In this document: positions 23,501 to 35,753 of the stretch, piece by piece
How the letters are laid out: the number at the start of each line of letters is the position of its first letter
Numbering within the stretch: position 1 is the stretch's first letter
DNA from: Stropharia rugosoannulata
Lineage: Eukaryota; Basidiomycota; Agaricomycetes; Agaricales; Strophariaceae
DNA: 64,000 nucleotides
Assembly: GCA_028532985.1 (NCBI GenBank)
Contig: JANCIK010000004.1
Coordinates: forward strand, 930,001 to 994,000
Direction: 5' to 3'
The notes under the pieces: generated by a model
Told to the model about the DNA's origin: nothing
Seen by the model: only the letters and a program-made list of their open reading frames with translations
Databases searched by the model: none
Program-made: the position numbers and the translations under genes

Positions 23501-24051
23501 ATGGCTGACGACGGATCCCACGGACGGGCCTGGCCCCTCGCTGATGCCAACTTGACTAACTCTGTCCGTTTTTATTTGCACAGAGCGCATATTTCGTGAC
23601 TGACTCGCTTTTCTGGTCAGATCCTTGAGTTGACTCAACAAGCTGGACAGTACAAGCAGCTGAAGAAGGGGGCTAACGAGGGTATGTATCGACTTATTAG
23701 TTGCTATCACCACGTCTGACCCAGCTTCGCAGCCACCAAAACTCTCAACCGTGGTATTGCCGAATTTATCATCCTTACGGCGGACACGGAGCCTCTTGAG
23801 ATTTTGCTCCATCTTCCTCTCCTTTGCGAAGAGAAGGTGTGTATAACAACATTTTCATTTGAAATGCCCGCTTACATGACTTTTTCGTCCAGAACGTTCC
23901 CTACATCTTCTTGCCCTCCAAGGCCGCTCTGGGGCGCGCTTGCAACGTCTCGAGGCCCGTGATTGCCGCTAGTGTTACCACTGGCGAGTCGAAGGAGCTC
24001 TCTTCCCAGATCACTGCCGTTAAGAACGCGATTGAAAAGCTGATGTACTAG
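23501..24051 (+). CDS. SNU13: U4/U6.U5 tri-snRNP / box C/D snoRNP protein SNU13 (15.5K)
   Basis: Four exons (23501-23563, 23621-23681, 23733-23836, 23893-24051) give 128 residues, the usual family length. The L7Ae-type core is complete: [59 protein letters not shown] and the [10 protein letters not shown] signature. The protein binds kink-turn RNA in U4 snRNA and box C/D snoRNAs in the nucleus. The RGxAEF and LPSKAALG segments argue for SNU13 over NHP2 or ribosomal eL8, as does the short length. The first donor is a non-consensus GTCCGT. It is divergently paired with the GGCT gene. Confidence 0.95.
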
Positions 24052-24334
24052 GAAGCAGTTGGTTTCATTGTGTACTTTATCAGCGTAGTTTAATGTGTAA
24101 TGCGCGTTTACGCATCTATTCGTTGCTTTGCTACCTGAGTTTCCAGCATTATCTTTCGTATGCTTCAGAAGGCAAGAGATAAGTACTCTAGAATGCGGGC
24201 GCTTGTTCCGAGAAGTAAAATATAGTATTATGCTGAGTCAGCGGAGAGGAAGCCTGGGAGGTGCCACAACTTCCGGCAAAGAACACTGCCCTTTGACTAG
24301 TTCGTACACTCAATATCCATTCCCACAAATCGTC

Positions 24335-25374
24335 ATGTCCGGCATCTGCAGAACTCGTCTCGCAGAAGAGCGCAAGCAATGGCGCAAAGATCACCCTTTT
24401 GTGAGTAGCATTTGTCCCGTACTGTGCTTGTACTCGTCCTGCAGCGCAACATCACCATCTTCCGTGCTATTGCGTCGGTCCTGCGTTCCGGGAAGCACTG
24501 CTGGATAATACTAATCATCAAGTATAAAACCTAGTCGACTATATGAGCTGACCGCTCACCTGTCATAGGGATTCTATGCTAAACCTGCGAAAGCGGCTGA
24601 TGGGTCCATGAATCTCATGGAATGGGAAGTCGGCATCCCTGGGAAAGCAAAGGTGCGTAGTGCTCTTTTGCAGCCTGCAGTACGCGTAGGTCCTAGCCTA
24701 TAAAGCTATTCCTACGCGCCTCCAGCTTGCGACCACAATTTTGCGGAAAGTGACCCATCCTGTTCGTCAAGACTGCCTGGGAAGGTGGCCTGTTTAAATT
24801 AGTGATGAACTTCCCTGAAGGTGAGTCATGTTCTGTCTTGCTCTGCGATAGCGTTTTTCATCGTTAATGGTATAGATTATCCCTCGAAGCCGCCAAAGTG
24901 TCAGTCTCATTTGAGCGAGGTATCTAAACGTTGTGATTGACGCGTTCATAGGCAAATTCACCCCACCATTATTCCACCCCAATGTCTATCCTTCCGGCAC
25001 AGTTTGTCTATCTATCCTCGACGAAGAGAAGTCGTGGAAGCCCGCGATCACCATCAAGCAGGTAGACACAAGCGCAATCTAACTATGGTGGCCGAATCTC
25101 ATATTGCTATCTCGCGTAGATCCTACTTGGAATTCAGGACTTACTTGACAACCCAAATGTCAATGATCCTGCGCAGAGTGACGCCTACACGATGTTCAAG
25201 TACGCAGTTTTATTATATTACAGGGTCGCTCTGGTATTGACGCGTTTTCCAGAAACGATAAGGCTGCATATGAGTATGTCTCCTTACTGACTATCGCCAC
25301 GTTTGTGCTCACGTATGTCCTTCTAATCTAGACGACGAATCAAGCAGCAAGCAAGAGAGAACATACCGAAGTAA
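24335..25374 (+). CDS. UBC9: SUMO-conjugating enzyme E2 (UBC9)
   Basis: Eight exons (24335-24400, 24569-24652, 24772-24820, 24876-24899, 24952-25061, 25120-25199, 25253-25273, 25332-25374) encode 158 residues, the standard length. The start [20 protein letters not shown] is diagnostic for UBC9, as is [17 protein letters not shown]. The [19 protein letters not shown] loop carries the catalytic cysteine that forms the SUMO thioester. NMEW-type residues and the E2 core [20 protein letters not shown] are intact. It acts in nuclear and cytosolic sumoylation after the SAE1/2-type E1. Two exons are very small (24 and 21 nt). The first intron (168 nt) is long for this window. Confidence 0.96.
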
Positions 25375-25636
25375 TTGGTATCGGGGTTGTACGAATATTA
25401 GGGTCTTTTACCTTCCGGGAATGTTTCGCGCCACTTTTGTATCTATGTATTCTGCGTCGTAATTCCAGTTGCTTCATGTTTTTCGAACAGGAAAAGGTGT
25501 TCTTAGATAAACGGGGTATGTGGTTGAGAAACCGAGTTTGTTATGTGACGCAAAGTCTATAAATTGAAGTTGCTGTAAATAGCACGGTGACTTGCTCTTC
25601 GTAATACCACCGACTTCCTAACCACCACCATCTACC

Positions 25637-27102
25637 ATGGACCCCCCGTCTGTGCTCAACGTCCATACACCGACATCATCGTTCGCCATCGTGCATTCGT
25701 GTATGTTTACTTGATGTTTAAGCCAAGCTTGGAAGCTAATGAACGGCCATATGCCATGCATGAACAGTGACACAAGAAACACTGCTCGACCTCTATAACA
25801 AGCTCAGTCGAAAGACGAGCACCGACTACTATGGCGCGCGTGTCGGCCCAGGATGGCTCAAGTACGAATACAACGAGGCCGTCTGGAACTTGGACGATGG
25901 TAAGTAACCCACCGACCCCGCGCATCTGCTCCCGGGGCCGCGCGCAGCAACCAATCATTCACATCCTGCGCCTTCACAACAGAGTCGGACTATACAATCT
26001 TTGCATGGCGACAGCAAGAACAGAAGCAGCAGACACTACATGGCCCTGGCGGCCTCGACGCGGCGCCTGACACGCCTGTCCCCTCCTCGTCCCGCATCAA
26101 GTTACCCGCGTCGCCCAATATCCCGCCGCCATCCGTGACGGTGACGATGCCCGCAACGCCAACGCTACATTTACACAATCCCACCACCCCTTTACCAACA
26201 CCCCCAGCATACCGCAACCTTGCATTCTACGTATTTCACCCTGCGCGTGCTGCGGAGGCATCGTCGCCCTCAAAGCGTTCTCCTGCGCCTTCGCACACAT
26301 CGACGGGGAGGCGCAGCAAGAAAGGGAAGGATCATGAACATGACGACGACGATGCCGTTCCCAAGTTCAAGAAGCAGTTTGACCGTTTCCACTCTGAAAA
26401 CGGCGTACGTACGGTTATGGGCCAAATAGGACCGGTGCATAATGGTGCGTCTGCTGACCCAAAAAAAAATATCTTTATTTTCTACTCTTCTATTCTTGCA
26501 CAAGTACTGACGAGGCGCTCTAATATATAGTGCGTATGCTGCTCAAGGCGGGCTACCGCCACGTGTATATTGCACGCAAGTTTGCGATCAAGCATGGATT
26601 CATCCCTCCAGACGCTGCACCGGGAAACTACGGTTATGGGGGACTAGTTAGCATTGGCTCGTGGCCTATTACCCTTACACCCTCATCGAACCAACCACAT
26701 CGACCTCTTCCAGGTTACCAGCGTCCAGATGCCTTCAGGGCAATCTCACCTCCACCTCACAGCACATACTCCTCTCAGGGTCTTTTAGCTGAAGCACCTA
26801 CCAGTAGCATATCAAAGAGTATACGTAACGGAGGTGGAGGGAGAAAACGTCAGGGCCACGGGCATTCGGAGCAGGGTGATCCATCGGCACATCCAAATGG
26901 GACACCAGTGCTAGTGGAGGTATACCTATCTGAAGAGCCTCATTTCGACGTCGTATTGGGGCGATCATTCATCGAGAAGCGGCAGATACGAATGCACTCG
27001 ATTGATCCAACGGACGTCGTATGCTTGGACAAGAATGAAAAGATCGAATGCGAACTTGTCATCTTAAAGGACGGCCGAGGTGAAATTGTTACGGTGACCT
27101 GA
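25637..27102 (+). CDS. Conserved fungal protein of unknown function, possible retropepsin-like C-terminal domain
   Basis: Four exons (25637-25700, 25768-25899, 25983-26444, 26531-27102) give 409 residues. The N-terminus (TQETLLDLYNKLSRKTSTDY to GPGWLKYEYNEAVWNLDD) looks globular. A Pro/Thr-rich linker and a basic KKGKDHEH stretch follow. The C-terminal half is well ordered: RMLLKAGYRHVYIARKFA and later FDVVLGRSFIEKRQ, separated by a 100-residue low-complexity insertion, ending in ELVILKDGRGEIVTVT. The D-V-V-L-G-R-S-F pattern resembles the conserved strand of retropepsin-like domains (D-V-I-L-G), but no catalytic D-(S/T)-G triad is visible, so a protease function is not claimed. I recall similar proteins across agaricomycetes without an assigned role. 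Confidence 0.75.
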
Positions 27103-27404
27103 TCGAGTGTTGGTTGCTGCACGGACATGATATACTGTGTTTACTTGATAGTACACTGTGATAGACTTGGGTGTAATTTTTCTTCGGTCTAGTAAGCCTG
27201 CCCATGCGTATGACACAAACAAGACGTACGCGATAACGCCGGGTGATGGAAGCGTCTCTGCCTGCAAAGTAAAGCTGTATACTTAGCGCCCACCACACAG
27301 AAATAAAGTCGCGGGGTAGATGCAATTGGGGAATTAGCTACAGTAGACATGAATACTGTGTGATGAATATGACTGTACGACCCGAGAAAAAAACATGGAT
27401 GATG
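27103..27404. other. Tail-to-tail spacer
   Basis: About 300 bp between the convergent stop codons of the unknown-function gene and the mS38 gene. No feature is recognised. Confidence 0.5.
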
Positions 27405-28323
27405 TTACTTCAACTTCAATCGCTCTGCGCGGGTAGCCTGGAGGGAATGAGTCAGTGTTAGTAAAAGAAGCCAAACAGCAAGTAATGCTCACCCTTCTGC
27501 GCTTCTTTAGCCTGAAGAAAGAATAGTAAACATGTGAATAGCATTGAAAGAAGAGACCGGAGACTCACTTATGCTTCTTCATCTTCTTTCGTCGTTTCCT
27601 CTTCGTGCTATCAAGCAGGACTTCAGCCCACTCCTTTTCAAACCGTTCTTGCAATCCAACACGATCAGCATCCTTCGACACATCCAACCCAAGGTGCTTC
27701 AGAGTCCTCTCCCAGGAAAGAGCCGATTCAGCCCGGGCCATCGTGAGTGCCCGTGTCAGCTGGCGCGCAGCCTCGGCATCTGCATCAATGAATGGGTCCA
27801 ATGGGGCATCTAGACCGAGGTGCTGCCCAGCCTTCATGGACGCCCCCATTTGTGATGGAGGGGGCCCGAGGAGAGCTTGCCCAGGCGCGACGCCGCGGAA
27901 GATCGACGCTGGCTGGTTGATGAGCAAGAGCGGGCGGTGCAGAGAGAAAAACTGGTGCATCTTGAAATCCTTCGCGCTGATTGCCAGTTGTGGTATCGCG
28001 TTGGTGTGCGCCGCGGTAAGGTCGGCGAGGGTGCCCGAGGGCATGTGGGCCTCGGGACCTGCGGCCGTGGTGGTGGATGATGTGCTGCTTACGGGTGAGG
28101 TAGACTTGGTCTCTGAGAGCGGGGATGAGGAAGGGGTCCCTTCTGACTGGGCCTCAGATACAACGCCCGCATCAGGCTTAGCAGGTGCGTTGGCTGCGAC
28201 GACGCCGTTCTTGGGAGCCTTTGCCGAGTTGAAATAGCGACCTCCACCGGACTTTGAGGAGAAGTAAGAGGAGTAAGAGCGCCTTGTTGCGGGGACATTA
28301 AAGAGACGGCTGAATGCCGACAT
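27405..28323 (-). CDS. COX24: Mitochondrial small-subunit ribosomal protein mS38 (COX24/AURKAIP1 family)
   Basis: Three exons (28323-27569, 27511-27493, 27437-27405) encode 268 residues. The N-terminus (SRLFNVPATRRSYSSYF) is a typical mitochondrial presequence: basic, hydroxylated and without acidic residues. The diagnostic element is the very basic C-terminus, STKRKRRKKMKKHK continuing across two introns into LKKRRRATRAERLKLK. That matches the DUF1713/mS38 tail that inserts into the mitoribosomal small subunit and influences COX1 expression. The middle is Ser/Thr/Pro-rich and poorly conserved. The second exon is only 19 nt, and a naive single-exon call would stop one codon after the MKKHK block. 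It converges with the preceding gene. Confidence 0.88.
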
Positions 28324-28809
28324 GGTTGTGTATGCCCAGCGACGGGCAACGCAGTGGTGGGCCGCAAACAGTAAGTACTCGTTGACAAGCGTTGCGGAGT
28401 CACTGCCGCAAAAGCATTGCCCGGAAAAATAAACACGGACATACAGTGTCGACGACGCCGAGCTTCAGCCGCCCGAGGCCATTCATCCAACGCGTGGCAC
28501 GTTTTAACAATCGGAAGAACGCTGTTCGCTATTACATGCGACTAGGTTTTATTACTGCCAGAAAATCGACATTACAACCAGTTATTTTTTGGTTACTTTA
28601 CAGCAGTTTTATTTCATTCCATCCAATTGCCATCCAAGTGCCATCAGGTCAGAAGCAAACTACTCTATTTCATTGCGGTAAGATTCGTCCGGGTACCTTT
28701 ACCTATCCCTGTTTTATGTAGCGCCTATCTGCCAGACAGATACAGATATTAGATTTGGGGGATGATATGGCAAGTTAATACAATTCACGACAGCATGTGA
28801 GCTACGATA
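28324..28809. other. Intergenic between mS38 and CLP1
   Basis: It must hold the mS38 promoter and the CLP1 3' flank. I see no gene here. Confidence 0.5.
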
Positions 28810-30700
28810 TCACTGGTCTTGCCATTCAAATGAGCCTGTTACAGCAGTCCTTCCAATAAAGCTGCCGCGGTTTGGTGCTAAAATCGTCATCTTCTTTTTT
28901 GGGATATCGATACTCGTCCTTGGGAAGTGGATAAGCCAGCGTGATACAAGCGGGATCAAGAAACGTACACAATCAAAAAGCCGACTACAGGAAGATCCAA
29001 GATCTCCTCGTCGTATCTCTCATTCTCATCGGGGTTCGTGGGCGCGAGAAGAGCAAGCACTGCATTGAGCAATCCTGAGCCAGGTAACGCTGGATTGACG
29101 AGCACTGGTTGCATCTCTGACACTGTACGCACTGCTCCTACGGGCAGCGCATCTGAAGGTGCCATTGCATCTGGATACATGTTCATTAGGATGACAAAAA
29201 ATCAAGCTGACTCAAGCTTCGTACCAGACCCGATCCGGTATATTTGCAAGTCGGCAAAGTTGATAACGGTAGAAGACGGTGAGAGTACAAGGTCAGAGAG
29301 GTTTTCGCCGCCAAAAGAACCATTTGTGATTCCTGAAGGAGGGCGAATGACTTGACCATACATATAGGTATGCAGTTCGTAATTGTGTACGCGTTCGCGA
29401 TACGCATAGTCCACTTCCACTACCTAAAAAGATTGAGCTTTGGAGAAAACAATATAATAATAAAAATGATTATGCACTCCACCAGATTTCGGAACCTTCA
29501 CGACCGATACAATTGAGCCAAACGTCCTTTGCATCTCGACATGTAGCTTGTCATGACCCACAACCAAAACCGTGTTTACTATTCTGATTTAACGCCATAA
29601 CCAGATGTTTCATTCGTTTCACTTACTTCGGAATGCGTCTATACACGCCTTGATTAATTGGTGCCGGTTGGCGTTTGATTGCGGACCAGTGGCGAACGTA
29701 GCTGGCGTATCGATGACGAGCCCCGAAGCCCTACCTATATCATACTCATGAGATAGATACTGCTATTCATTGAAAACGTAACCACCTTGATTGTCCTGCT
29801 CGAATCTGTCCATGACATTCTCGCCTAAGTTACGAATGATACGGTCGACGAGCAATGGATTTCGCTTTGTATCCGCATGTCCGTACCAATATACCAACGG
29901 CACAAGGGCGTTTGCATTTAGTGATACTGGAGCTGTAGTGGCTGCGGTGCCCAAAGGATTTGCAGGTGATGCCGTCGGTATGGGTCCAAGAACAGGTGCA
30001 ACAGAAAGGGCTCCGGGAGCCGCCCAGCCTCCCTAAGATGGTATTATCAGTCAACACTTTTCTCATTGACGTAAAATGTATTCTATACTTCGCTTGGATC
30101 CACATTGACAAGAAAAGGCGTCCATTTTTGTCCAGCGCGTACTGCGTAGTTTACGAGAAGCTTGCATAAAGTAGTCTTTCCCGCATGTTCAGGACCGAGG
30201 ACGAGGACGCGCGGGGGGTCTGTACGCATTTCTTGAGGGCCTGAACCCGGGGGTGGAGGTGAGCCACGGATGGCGCGCAGTGCCCGCACGCGCATCTGCT
30301 CCAGTGCAAGGTGAAGGTTCGCATATATGCGCATAGGCGTCTCACTAGAAACATAATCGGTGGAGGGTTCACCTGTGACGTGCAGAAAGATAAGTGCACA
30401 CGCCGTGAATATGTGAAGGTACTCATCTCAATTGTACATCCCCTCCATGTGAAGAGCGCGGCTTTGCACTCAAATCCGAAGAGGTAAGGTTTTCCTTCTG
30501 CAAGCTCAAACCCAAATATCTCTGCCTGGCCTTTCACGAGCTATGCAAGACGGAGTTAGTGATACGAATAGTAAACTTTTGAGAGACGTACATACCTTAA
30601 TCGCCAGTGATGTTCCCGGATCCAACTCAAAGCGGTACTCTGACTCTGGAGCGAGGTCCCAGCGCTTTGGCGCTGCGTCTGTTTGTGGATTTGCTGACAT
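28810..30700 (-). CDS. CLP1: mRNA cleavage/polyadenylation factor CLP1 (polynucleotide kinase family)
   Basis: A multi-exon gene from the ATG at 30700. The first exon, 30700-30596, begins with a hydrophilic leader and RWDLAPESEYRFELDPG, the start of the N-terminal beta domain. It is followed by KGQAEIFGFELAEGKPYLFG. The central ATPase domain has a P-loop, GPEHAGKTTLCKLLVNYA, and a Walker B-like FLVNVDPSEGGW. A later block, ASGLVIDTPATF, and the C-terminal MTILAPNRGSFIGRTAVTG ending SFEWQDQ are characteristic of CLP1. The protein is a subunit of cleavage factor IA in pre-mRNA 3'-end processing, and in other eukaryotes of the tRNA-splicing complex. The last intron was placed so that VGFLIV joins TSIDIPKKK. 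Fungal CLP1 often lacks kinase activity, so activity is not asserted. Confidence 0.9.
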
Positions 30701-31792
30701 TATTTGCGGATAACAGAGTGTTCAGACTTCAGTAAGATTGAATGGGTATCACTTTGAGTATTCAAAATTCGAAAACTGTTGGAACACTGGATTCGCCGCT
30801 AGATTGACGTCACCTCTACACAAAGTGTATTATATGTAATGGGTGTAGCGAGCCTCCCAAATTAAGCTCAGAGAAGAAATCCGTGTTACAACAGAGACGC
30901 TCAAAGGCGTAGTAGTCAAAGCCCTGGAAAGCATGTGTCGGTTATGCCAACGGAGCTTTTAGAGGGAGCACGTGTACCTTCGCCACCAGTACTCCCGACA
31001 AGCCTCTATATGTTCCAGGACCTTCCTGACCAGCGAGGCTGGTCAGCTACAACAGACTCGACTATAACATTCGGCGTAAGGCAATAATGAAAATGGACAC
31101 GATTGTTCATAAAAGTCCTAATTTGCATCATTCTCGCCGTCTTGAAGAACAAATACGTACACAACGCCGTTCTACTTAAATTCAAATGATTCGGCTCATT
31201 AAAATGCTCTAAGTGAATCTTCCAGAATTCGAGTTCTGCCGCTTTTGCCCATTTTTGCCTTGCTGGATGCTCATATGCTAAAATGAAAAGCGGATTCACA
31301 GGGCTGGGCACAAAACCTTGGAAACTGCTGTCACCAGCGCAAATTTGCAGATAACTTTGCACGTAATCCTCCTTTGCCTTACTTCTGCAGATACATCTTA
31401 CACATGAGGCTGAAACTCGCGAATGGATGCCGCTATGTTTCAAAAATTGTGCTGTGTAGGACGAGATTGGCTTGAGAGGCGAGATGTATTTATTATTGGC
31501 GGCGTTGTGCCCGGATTTGGATGAACCTGTAAGCTGTCGCCGATTTCTTTCCTCCTTTTCTGTTGGGGCCCTGAAACATTGCTGGAAACCAAGAAAAGTA
31601 AAATGTGGAGGATGTATTAGGGGATAATCGACGTGATCGGAAGGGCTCAAGAAAATTCATCTGATGGTTGAAGACTTCTTGACCATGTGGGAATAGCTGT
31701 GGCACAGCCAAAATAGACCAGCCTTCTGTTGGTAAGGCTGCTTATAAGCCTGTCATTATGTGTTCATGTCCCTGTCCTCCCCCTCCCTCAAC
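30701..31792. other. Divergent promoter region CLP1 / MFS transporter
   Basis: About 1.1 kb. A 214-codon minus-strand open frame (31650-31006) lacks an early ATG and any family resemblance, and is not called as a gene. A TATAA-containing GCTTATAAGC element at 31739-31748 lies about 45 bp before the transporter start. Confidence 0.45.
31742..31747 (+). promoter_or_regulatory. TATA-like element, MFS transporter
   Basis: TTATAA within a 10-bp palindromic GCTTATAAGC, about 45 bp upstream of the start codon. Confidence 0.4.
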
Positions 31793-34659
31793 ATGGACTC
31801 GGGCAGCGTAACCACCTCGGAGAAGAAAGGCAGCGTCCACGCTCATCAGGTTCTTAGCATCCATGACGTTGATGTAGCCGCTGTATTGGACTCGGACAAG
31901 CCCCTCGACCCAGAAGTCGCTCTACGCCTACGGTACGCATCTATTTCAATATAAGTGATTTGGACCTTCATTTGGTTCCGTCTTCCAGCCGCAAAATTGA
32001 CTGGCACCTTATGCCTCTCATGTGCAGTGAGTAATAATGGGCTGCTCACGTCGAAGCGTCACTAACTATCCTGGGCAGTTATGTATCTGTATGTCCTGAA
32101 CGCGGCATAAACGAGAGTTTTCCTCTGAACGGACTTAACCTTTCAGAATGACGTTTGCGGACAAGACGACACTGGGCCAATCAGCAGTTCTGGGTATCAT
32201 GTTTGTCTTTCGCATTGCCCGATGCTGCGGGATTTGCACCTGCTGACTTCCGAACCGAACAGACAAGGCGCGCATCTCAACCAGAACCAGTTCAACTGGC
32301 TGGGTACCGTGTTTTACCTCAGCTACCTTGCATTTCAAGTGTGTCGATTACATTTGTCTCTGTGTGTTCTTCTATGACATGGTTCCATCTTCAAGTACCC
32401 ACAAAACCTGGCCCTCCAAAAACTGCCAGTGGGCAAATGGATGAGGTGCGCGGGTTTATCCTGTAATGTCGCATATACACCATGATCTTGACATTGCAAA
32501 TAGCATTAACATCTTCATCTGGGCAGTTGCTCTGCTCGCCCACGCAGCTTGCAAATCTTTCGGGGCACTGCTTGCCGTACGCTTTATTTTGGGCATGTGC
32601 GAAGGTGAGGTCTATGTTTGAATTGACACCAAATTGGAGTTATGTTTGTGATGGTCAACCGTTCATGGCATCTTCTGTTTTCTGTCTTTTACGAAGTTCT
32701 CACCGGACACCGTTGCCGACATGTACTGACATCATGAATGGCAGGTGCTATCACGCCGGGTTTTATCATCGTTACGGGCATGTTCTATACCCGCGCTGAA
32801 CAAAATAAGCGCACAGGATACTGGTGTAAGTTATTTTTCTCATCACGGGCGTATCAGACTGTCAGCGCCCGTACCCTCGTTTACCCACAACAACTGCTGA
32901 CCTGGATTCACCAGATTTAATGAATGGCTTCGCTATCATCTTCCTCGGCTTCGTCAGTTTCGGCGTGCTTCACGCGAAAACGGAGAAATTCATGCCATGG
33001 CAATGGTAAAAAAAATCTTTTACTATACGAAGCTTTCTGATTTGCTAAAACATATCACTCAGGCTTATGATTATTACAGGATCGATAACACTCGTCACTT
33101 CAGTCCTCTTCTGGTACCACGACCTTAGACATTTTGTGAATCTTTCCTGACAATACTCTCGCGTTTCTAGGTTCTATTTTCCAGACTCCCCTACAAACGC
33201 TTACTTTTTGACCATTGAGGAGCGTGCCATGGCCGTACAACGTATAAAATCCAATCAAGCCGGCGTTGAGAACAAGACGTGGAAAAGAGATCAGTAAGTC
33301 CATTGATTTCCTAATAATATATTTCTCCATGTTAGTCGGGGCGGTATATGTGTCTATGACAGGACCGCTCGTATGATATCTGAAGTTTCTCTGATTATCT
33401 TTTTTTCTGGCCGCCTCCAGATGACTGATCTTAGTTCTATCTTATCGACAGATTCGTAGAAGCCTTGATGGATCCCAAAATATGGGTTATGGCAGCATTC
33501 GCAGCAATTGGGTTAGTCATTCTTTCTTTTCATCTTTCAGCTGATTCTATAAGTCTATCTTTAGAAATGTTGTCAACTCCGTATGTTACGCTTTTTCTGT
33601 AAAGCCGGTTCATACATGTTAACGCTTATCCGGTTGATATAGTTGACGAACCAAAGACAACTGATCATTAACCAGTTCGGATTCACGCCTATCCAGACCA
33701 CACTACTTGGCTGCGTCGATGGTGTAGTCGAGAGTGCGTATTCAATTCAATGGATGTTCCTTCTTCCAACGAGTGACCACCCGTTGGCTCCATGCTCCGC
33801 TTCCGTCTCCATACTTATTCTTGTTTAACAGTTCTTACCATTTGGTTCGGAGTGGCAATCGCAGCGCAACGTGTTATCGGACGCGGTTACGCCGTCGTGA
33901 TCATGTTTGTTCCGGCACTCCTTGGATCGATCCTAGTCAGCAAACTACCATCGCACGACAAAGTCGGCCTTCTGTTCTCTTACTGGATCTCTAGTAAAGT
34001 AGTCTACATGCATCTGCGCACTGCCTACTGACACACATTCTTAGTTTCCGTCTTCACTCCGTTCGTGATCCTCCTAGGATGGATTCCCGCGATCATCTCC
34101 GGACATACGAAACGTGAGTGCACCGTCTGCAATTCCCTATCAATAGAGTTGTACCCCGCCAAAAAGAGAGAAAAAAATAAGTCCCGGAGCTAAATAAACT
34201 GCGCCCACAGGAACCACAGCAAACGCAATGGTGCTCTCAGGCTATGCCATCGGCAACATTGCCGGCCCATTCATGTGGAAGAAGCAGTATCAGCCGCGGT
34301 ACGTAGTGGCGGATCACCGAGGGCAGCAGACTGACTGATTGACATCATCTCAGGAATCACATCCCATGGGCAGTCATCTCAGCGTGCATTGGTGGCTGTA
34401 CCGTTCTCATTCTCCTTTTGCGCTACATGTTGAGCTCGGAGAATAAGCGTCGTGACGCTGAAAAAAGGGATGACTCGTACGACGATGTATACGTGAAAGA
34501 GCAGCTTGCAGACGGTACGCTCACAGAGAAACGTGTGGACAAGGTGCGTCCTATTATTGACTTACATTATACTGAACCGATAACCTGATATTCACCCGCC
34601 TTTAGGCCTTCCTTGATATCACTGATCTCCAAAATCGCGATTTCCGTTACGTTCTGTAA
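31793..34659 (+). CDS. MFS transporter of the allantoate/nicotinate permease (Dal5/Tna1) type
   Basis: More than fifteen short exons reconstruct a protein of about 495 residues. Recognisable family blocks are RRKIDWHLMPLMC before TM1, TFADKTTLGQSAVLGI, NQNQFNWLGTVFYLSYLAFQ, VRFILGMCEGAITPGFI, FYTRAEQNKRTGYW, DSPTNAYFLTIEERAMA, TNQRQLIINQFGF and SGYAIGNIAGPFMWKKQY. Twelve TM segments are expected at the plasma membrane, with proton-coupled uptake of a small organic anion such as allantoate, nicotinate or a related carboxylate; the substrate is unresolved. The ATG at 31793 has the better context (AACATGG); an in-frame ATG at 31766 would add nine residues. Two exons appear to be only 10 and 16 nt long (32079-32088 and 33565-33580). 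The C-terminal tail is highly charged and ends DFRYVL. Confidence 0.88.
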
Positions 34660-35753
34660 TGCTGTCCTTCATCACTACACCGTTAATGATTATAGTTTTT
34701 ATTTGCGGATTGGAAGTATCTTAATGTTTGTACATCAGATAGACAGTGTAATAGAAGCATTTGGTGGAAGTGATATTTATGATAGGGAGTATTATTCGAT
34801 TGTATTGAAGTCGATATACGAAGTACGGAGTGTACATGCCTGTACATGCCCGAACTTATAAACATGCCATCGAAGCATGAAATTGCTCAGCAATCCGCTG
34901 GTGGTGAAAATCAATCATATTAATCTTAAGCTAGCTGTGTCGAGTCTTCTTTGCGCATATACGCTCAAGGCACTTGACAATCCAAGGTAAGAAAAGCGTA
35001 GCTTTCACCTACAGCATAATGATGTAATTATCACAAGCTGTTATAAGCAGTGGCAATACCCAAATGGAGTATTGACCGTTATGTATGCCCGCAACATCTG
35101 TCATCCACCGCTGTATGCTTCTCTCCATAAGGGATATCCATTTCCAATTTTGTACACCCGGCAACTAATTTTTGTCGGAGAGCGCGAACTTCGGCAGCGG
35201 TGATTATGTGCCACAGACCATAAATTGTTATCAGGAACCTGGAAGCACAACGCTGCTGCACCTTGCTGCACGCTGCTTTTTATCACTCCAGCCGGCTACA
35301 ACTTATTGCTTTATATATCAGGAGTTCCTCTGCTCAATTGAAGTGATTGTCTGTGATTGTTCGGTACAAAACATGACGCGTTGACCTATGGATGTTTTCC
35401 GACTTGGCATATTATTACCAACCCCTTATGGCAAGCCTGCCTACTTGTTATGTTGTCGGGCTCTGGTTGGGCAGATGAGGTTGATATGTCAAATAATGCA
35501 ACTGAACAGTCAAGTTATACGGATTCTGGCAAAAGCAAATATATTGATCTTGACAAGCCCGCCTGCATCTAGGAAAATGGTCCGACAGCAAGAAAAGATC
35601 GTACGAAAGTTTAAAATGGTTTTAAAAAGCACAAAATCAAACATCTCGTGCAGTATGAAAGAAATGGAACGCGACTGCAGGCCAAACTCAAACGTGGTAA
35701 AGTGTCAAAAGGTTAAGCACAAGGTCCTACTAAAGACTTGAAAATTTGTCCGG
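34660..35753. other. Convergent spacer between transporter and hydrophobin
   Basis: 1.1 kb with no coding frame supported. A direct repeat of TGTACATGCC occurs twice in tandem at about 34832-34852. Otherwise it is AT-rich sequence. Confidence 0.45.

Noticed and set aside
34832..34852. TGTACATGCC direct repeat as a possible transposon footprint
   Set aside because: Only two adjacent 10-bp units, with no terminal inverted repeats or flanking element.
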